Shown piece after piece: positions 58,281 to 64,000 of a stretch of DNA of 64,000 bases. Source of the stretch: Sepiola atlantica (Eukaryota > Mollusca > Cephalopoda > Sepiida > Sepiolidae). The translations under genes and the position numbers were made by a program. The number at the start of each line of letters is the position of its first letter. Position 1 is the first letter of the stretch. The DNA is taken from contig OY744532.1 of assembly GCA_963556195.1 (NCBI GenBank), forward strand, positions 104,252,083 through 104,316,082. The letters run 5' to 3'. The notes under the pieces are model-generated. The model searched no databases. It was given only the letters and a program-made list of their open reading frames with translations, and was not told the DNA's origin.

Positions 58281-58680
58281 GGGAAAATGAAAAAAAAAAA
58301 GAAATGGATGTTTTTTATGTGTACATCAACGTTTCGTCTTTATTTATAAGACTTCATCAGGATGATAATATAAAGAAAAATGTCATGCAAGAACAAACAA
58401 CACATATAGGGTTGACATATTGGGAAAAAGGAAATAATGGCCACTACTGGAGAAAACAGTATGGTGGACGTCCGTACTTGGTGAGGGATGAAAAATGAAA
58501 GTTTTCTCTAGTAGTGGCCATTATTTCCTTTTTCCCAATATGTCAACCCTATATGTGTTTGTACTTGCATGACATTTTTCTTTATATTATCATCCTGATG
58601 AAGTCTTATAAATAAAGACGAAACGTTGATGTACACATAAAAAACATCCATTTTTTGGTTTTCCTTTTTCACTTTCTCAT
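58279..58680. repeat. Palindrome family P, copy 2
   Basis: The arms, about 58279-58453 and 58510-58680, are inverted copies of each other and of the arms at 33268-33665. The 55-bp centre is unlike the centre at 33448-33484. It is flanked by (TA)n on both sides, with the same asymmetric extension on the right. Confidence 0.92.
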
Positions 58681-58709
58681 TACGTCGGAATACCTTCATC
58701 CTTCTCTTC

Positions 58710-58711
<2 letters not shown>

Positions 58712-58742
<31 letters not shown>
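58712..58742. repeat. (TA)n array, right flank of palindrome copy 2
   Basis: About 31 bp of TA. Confidence 0.95.
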
Positions 58743-58745
<3 letters not shown>

Positions 58746-59082
58746 TCTAAAGAAGCTTTAAGTAATTCATAAACGAAAAAAAACAATCCAATTTACTTAC
58801 TAACAAAGTTTAACATATCGCAGACTTTACCCTTGCACAATCCGAAATACCACGGGAAAATCAACGAACATAAAAGGGGATCCACGCCATAACGGTACAG
58901 AAAACAAGGGACCTAAACTTAAATCGTGTAATAGAACATAGGGATAAGCGTCTGTTTACAATGAAACAGTTTTGTGATAAAACATTATAACATCTATAAA
59001 AGACATAGATCTCCAGTGGTATTGATCAAAATAGCACTTCGCCAATAACCATGGAAATACTATTAAGTCATTATTTAACTGT

Positions 59083-59088
<6 letters not shown>

Positions 59089-59129
<41 letters not shown>
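59089..59129. repeat. (TA)n array
   Basis: About 41 bp of TA. Confidence 0.95.
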
Positions 59130-59133
<4 letters not shown>

Positions 59134-60655
59134 GTTCCAAGAATGAAAACTAACGAATTATATGGCGTACTATCGTTTCAAAGACAATTTGGAAATATTT
59201 TATTCTGTATTATTGTTCAACGCCTTTTACATAACATACAGAAATTGAATTAAAAAAAGTGTTTCTGAAATCGGCCCTTATTTTGGTAACGACCTACTAG
59301 TTTGATTTGAATCTTCGTAAAGTGGCATTTAATTAGTGCAACACTGTTCTGTCCAGAGAATTAACTTTACCTATCCTGGACGAATGTACAAATTCGATTA
59401 CTGAAAAGAGATAGGAAGAGGACTGACTGATATTTTGTTGTTTTTTCTCTGTTTTTCTGACCATGCAATTGTACCGAGCAACATGTGTCTAACCTATGCT
59501 CTCAGCTTTTGGATAATAGCGGGTGGTTGTTGAAATATACTTAATCATCCGTTTGATTTTGTGTTTGATTGTTCACGACAACCAAATGTACTTATAGCTA
59601 GGTAAGGGTTTCTTTTATTGCTTTTTAAAAATGTAAATTCTTTGGACATTTTGGGAGACTAAATGTATCAATGTTGCTAATTAAGGATTTAGTATATGTT
59701 GGTCTGAAGTCGAAACTATTAGTTATGTATCTGAAGCCAAAACTATACTATTACTATATGTTAACACTCAAATCAGTTTACTATTCTATTTAAAAATAAG
59801 GAACTATATTTCAATACTCACAGAGAGTGGTGTATAATTAGTTCTTGTGCCATGATACCATCATCCCAGGAATTACATTCTCTATTTTGTAGGGTGTTGT
59901 GTAGTATCTGTGCGGTGATCACACTACATTCCTTTGGGGATTTCATTTTGTGTTGACGTAATTATAGAACAATACTTACTCATTTGTGTCACTATTTAAG
60001 CAGGTTTCATCTTCGTGTTTTTAAAACCATCAAAGAATTCAGCATTGTAGAAAACAAAATGGATAGATATGTAATAGATGTAAATAGAATAGCATGGTAC
60101 AGGTAGATAAAGAAAGAGGCACGGAGGACTAAATACATAGAGATATACATAATTAGGTCTAGACAGATACTCTACGTCTGGACAATGTAACAGGAAACTA
60201 TATTAGCAACATTTCATATTATAAACGTTTTCTCGCCAATGTGAATAATTCGATCAAAATAAATAGATTGTAATATTCGAGTAAAATTATTACAAATTCG
60301 TGTAGGGAAACTTACGATTTAAAACAGATAATTTTCAGATTTACCATCGATATTATTTATTAAAAAATATTGACAAACTAATGTTATTAATTTATTTATC
60401 GGATGATCGTGCGCTGATTTTTTTCTCCGCATTAAACATTAACTTAAACTGCATTTAAATTCATAACTTGTTGGTAAACAATTTTGTTTTATTTTCATTA
60501 AACGTGCTAAAAATACGTTTCGGAATATCTGGTAATTTTTATTGGAGTTTCATTTGAAGATTTTCATTTTTGGTTTATTTGATTTATAATTTATTCGGAT
60601 TTTTTTATAAAATGACTCAATCCATCTTTTAAAAATTAGCATTAATGAAATGTCT
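59130..60655. other. Unannotated AT-rich region
   Basis: No gene supported. Sequence near 59740-59900 (CCAAAACTATACTATTACT; CATCCCAGGAATTAC) resembles 45527-45560 and 17515-17570, suggesting another low-copy dispersed repeat. Confidence 0.45.
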
Positions 60656-60659
60656 CTCT

Positions 60660-60685
60660 CTATTTTCCTCTCTCTCATCCCTCTA

Positions 60686-60728
<43 letters not shown>

Positions 60729-61573
60729 GTCTGTGGCTGTATCTCTGCCCCTGTCTCTGTGTCTGTCTGTCTGTCTGTCTGTCTTTATGTATGTATGTAT
60801 GTATCTATGTATGTATGTATGTATGTATGTATGTGTATGTGTCTCTTTCTCTGTCTCTGTCTCTGTATATTCCCCTGTCTCTGTCTGTATGTGTCTGTGT
60901 CTGTGTATGTGTCTGTGTTTGTGTCTGTGTCTGTGTCTGTGTCTGTGTCTGGGTCTGGGTCTTGGTCTTGGTCTGGGTCTGGGTCTGGGTCTGGGTCTTG
61001 GTCTTGGTCTGGGTCTGGGTCTGGGTCTGGGTCTGGGTCTGGGTCTGGATCTTGGTCTGGGTCTGGGTCTGGGTCTGGGTCTGGGTATGTGCCTGGGTAT
61101 GTGTCTGTGTCTGTGTCTGTGTCTGTGTCTGTGTCTGTGTCTGTGTCTGTGTCTGGGTCTGGGTCTTTGTCTGTGTCTGGTTCTGTGTCTGTGTCTGTGT
61201 CTGTGTCTGTGTCTGTGTCTGTGTCTGTGTCTGTGTCTGTGTCTGTGTCTGTGTCTGTGTCTGTGTCTGTGTATCGGTCTGGGTCTGGGTCTGTGTCTGT
61301 GTCTGTGTCTGTGTCTGTGTCTGTGTCTGTGTCTGTGTCTGTGTCTGTGTCTGCATCTGTGTCTGTGTCTGTGTCTGTGTCTGTGTCTGTGTCTGTGTCT
61401 GTGTCTGTGCCTGTGTCTGGATCTGGGTCTGGGTCTGGGTTATGGTCTGGGTCTGTGTCTGGGTCTGGGTCTGGGTCTGAGTCTGGGTCTGGGTCTGGGT
61501 CTGGGTCTGGGTCTGGGTCTGGGTCTGGGTCTGGATCTTGGTCTGGGTCTGGGTCTGGGTCTGGGTATGTGCC

Positions 61574-61604
<31 letters not shown>

Positions 61605-63900
61605 GTGTCTGTGTCTGTGTCTGTGTCTGTGTCTGTGTCTGTGTCTGTGTCTGTGTCTGTGTCAAGGTCTGGGTCTGTGTCTGGTTCTGTGTCTGTGTCT
61701 GTGTCTGTGTCTGTGTCTGTGTTTGTGTCTGTGTCTGTGTCTGTGTCTGTGTATGGGTCTGGGTCTGGGTCTGGGTCTGGGTCTCTGTCTTTGTCTGTGT
61801 CTGTGTCTGTGTCTGTGTCTGCGTCTGTGTCTGTGTCTGTGTCTGTGTCTGTGTCTGTGTCTGTGTCTGTGTCTGGGTCTGGGTCTGGGTCTGGGTTATG
61901 GTCTGGGTCTGTGTCTGTGTCTGGGTCTCTGTCTGTGTATGTGTCTGGGTCTGGGTCTGGGTCTGGGTCTGGGTCTGGGTCTGGGTCTGGGTCTGGGTCT
62001 GGGTCTTGTTCTGGATCTGGTTATGGGTCTGGGGGTGGGTCTGGGTCTGGGTCTGGGTTTTAGTCTAGGTCTGGGTCTGGGTCTGGGTCTGTGTCTGGGT
62101 CTGGGTCTGGGTCTGTGTCTGTGTCTGTGTCTGTGTCTGTGTCTGTGTCTGTGTCTGTGTCTGTGTCTAGGTCTGGGTCTGGGTCTGGGTTATGGTCTGG
62201 GTCTGTGTCTGTGTCTGGGTCTGGGTCTGGGTCTGGGTCTGGGTCTGGGTCTGGGTCTGGGTTTTGGTCTGGGTCTGGGTCTGGGTCTGGGTCTGGGTCT
62301 GTGTCTGTGTCTGTGTCTGTGTCTGTGTCTGTGTATGTGTCTATGTCTGTGTCTGTGTCTGTGTCTGTGTCTGTGTCTGTGTCTGTGTCTGTGTCTAGGT
62401 CTGGGTCTGGGTCTGGGTTATGGTCTGGGTCTGTGTCTGGGTCTAGGTCTGGGTCTGGGTCTGGGTCTGGGTCTGGGTCTGGGTCTGGGTCTGGGTCTTG
62501 GTCTGGGTCTGGGTCTGGGTCTGGGTCTAGGTCTAGGTCTGGGTCTGGGTCTGGGTCTGGGTCTGGGTCTGGGTCTGGGTCTGGGTCTGGGTCTGGGTCT
62601 GGGTCTGGGTCTGGATCTTGGTCTGGGTCTGGGTCTGGGTCTGGGTATGTGCCTGTGTATGTGTATGTGTATGTGTATGTGTCTGTGTCTGTGTCTGTGT
62701 CTGTGTCTGTGTCTGTGTCTGTGTCTGTGTCTGTGTCAAGGTCTGGGTCTGTGTCTGGTTCTGTGTCTGTGTCTGTGTCTGTGTCTGTGTCTGTGTCTGT
62801 GTTTGTGTCTGTGTCTGTGTCTGTGTCTGTGTCTGTGTATGGGTCTGGGTCTGGGTCTGGGTCTGGGTCTCTGTCTTTGTCTGTGTCTGTGTCTGTGTCT
62901 GTGTCTGCGTCTGTGTCTGTGTCTGTGTCTGTGTCTGTGTCTGTGTCTGTGTCTGTGTCTGGGTCTGGGTCTGGGTCTGGGTTATGGTCTGGGTCTGTGT
63001 CTGTGTCTGGGTCTAGGTCTGTGTATGTGTCTGGGTCTGGGTCTGGGTCTGGGTCTGGGTCTGGGTCTGGGTCTGGGTCTGGGTCTGGGTCTTGTTCTGG
63101 ATCTGGTTATGGGTCTGGGGGTGGGTCTGGGTCTGGGTCTGGGTTTTAGTCTAGGTCTGGGTCTGGGTCTGGGTCTGTGTCTGGGTCTGGGTCTGGGTCT
63201 GGGTCTGTGTCTGTGTCTGTGTCTGTGTCTGTGTCTGTGTCTGTGTCTGTGTCTGTGTCTAGGTCTGGGTCTGGGTCTGGGTTATGGTCTGGGTCTGTGT
63301 CTGGGTCTGGGTCTGGGTCTGGGTCTGGGTCTGGGTCTGGGTTTTGGTCTGGGTCTGGGTCTGGGTCTGGGTCTGGGTCTGTGTCTGTGTCTGTGTCTGT
63401 GTCTGTGTCTGTGTATGTGTCTATGTCTGTGTCTGTGTCTGTGTCTGTGTCTGTGTCTGTGTCTGTGTCTGTGTCTAGGTCTGGGTCTGGGTCTGGGTTA
63501 TGGTCTGGGTCTGTGTCTGGGTCTAGGTCTGGGTCTGGGTCTGGGTCTGGGTCTGGGTCTGGGTCTGGGTCTGGGTCTTGGTCTGGGTCTGGGTCTGGGT
63601 CTGGGTCTGGGTCTGGGTCTGGGTCTGGGTCTGGGTCTGGGTCTAGGTCTGGGTCTGGGTCTGGGTCTGGGTCTGGGTCTGGGTCTGGGTCTGGGTCTGG
63701 ATCTGGGTCTGGGTCTGGGTCTGGGTCTGTGTCTGGGGGTGGGTCTGGGTCTGGGTCTGGGTCTGGGTCTGGGTCTGGGTCTGGGTCTGGGTCTCTGTCT
63801 GTGTCTGTGTCTGTGTTTTTGTCTGGGGCTGGGTCTGGGTATGGGTCTGTGTCTCTGTATGTCTGTCTGCTTGTCTATCTGTCTCTCTCATTCCCTTTTT
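60660..63900 (+). repeat. 3.2-kb TCTGTG/TCTGGG hexanucleotide array
   Basis: It starts with (CTGT)n and (ATGT)n tetranucleotides (60685-60835), then alternating blocks of TCTGTG and TCTGGG, ending in CTGT-type repeats near 63860-63890. Landmarks repeat at about 1.08-kb spacing: GTCAAGG at 61661 and 62735, TTGTTCTGGATCTGG at about 62006 and 63092, TGTCTATGTCTG at 62338 and 63418. The 1073-codon open frame on + (Leu/Cys/Gly repeats) exists only because a 6-bp unit keeps frame and lacks stops; it is not a gene. Confidence 0.97.
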
Positions 63901-64000
63901 ATGTAAATTATTTTACACTGCCTATATATATCGAGATTTTATTTTTCTTTCTTGACGTAGGGCTACGTCATAAACATCAATCAAGTTTTCCCCTGGGTAG

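Noticed and set aside
60685..63906. 1073-codon open frame of Leu/Cys/Gly repeats and several other long frames
   Set aside because: A 6-bp repeat without stop codons stays open in all three frames of the strand. There is no start context, domain or non-repetitive part.

Overview
This is a repeat-dominated, AT-rich stretch of an animal nuclear genome. I found no intact host gene, tRNA gene, CRISPR array or bacterial-style operon. All recognisable protein homology belongs to broken mobile elements. Three things suggest the host: a TTAGGG-type telomeric repeat (CCCTAA on + at 46.6 kb), very many long (TA)n arrays, and tRNA- and 5S-derived short repeats beside Tc1/mariner, Ty3-like and LINE remnants. 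A mollusc, perhaps a cephalopod, is my best guess. That is inference and was not tested.

Layout: 0-10.5 kb holds (TA)n arrays, tRNA-derived SINE-like units, a decayed mariner fragment (1.2-1.5 kb), a purine-rich block (6.06-6.8 kb) and a 5S rRNA-derived unit (8.2-8.5 kb). A complete Tc1-like transposon with IR/DR ends and a triply stopped transposase occupies 10658-12271. From 12.5 to 21.5 kb there are more SINE-like units, local duplications and a LINE 3' fragment. A decayed Ty3/gypsy-like pol lies on the minus strand at 22.8-25.7 kb. A plus-strand LINE relic follows at 27.4-28.7 kb. A near-perfect 180-bp-arm palindrome flanked by (TA)n lies at 33.2-33.7 kb, then a second Tc1/mariner element at 34053-35382. 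A decayed minus-strand LINE covers 37.8-40.7 kb and a 26-bp minisatellite 41.1-42.8 kb. A foldback element carrying telomeric repeats, with an 8-bp target duplication, sits at 46.26-46.87 kb. A 248-bp tandem repeat (50.3-51.1 kb), a third Tc1-like relic (52.6-54.1 kb), more SINE and palindrome copies and a 3.2-kb TCTGTG/TCTGGG array complete the window.

The most interesting signal is a set of type-I hammerhead-ribozyme-like motifs inside the short repeats. Four (4621-4676, 18821-18866, 19230-19275 and 29222-29270, all minus) have the core CUGANGA...GAAA, a base-paired stem II, a short closed stem III, a permitted cleavage position and a complementary stem I, with different stem sequences in each. 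Several others are partly decayed. In the clearest family, one unit carries pol III A- and B-box-like sequences, then the hammerhead, then an AT-rich tail running into a (TA)n array. These look like several families of ribozyme-bearing, tRNA-headed SINE-like elements that seed or end in TA microsatellites, and some occur as inverted pairs.

The parts do not form a pathway. They record many insertions and local duplications. Both Tc1/mariner elements with mapped ends, and the inferred left end of the third, abut (TA)n tracts, as expected of TA-targeting transposases.
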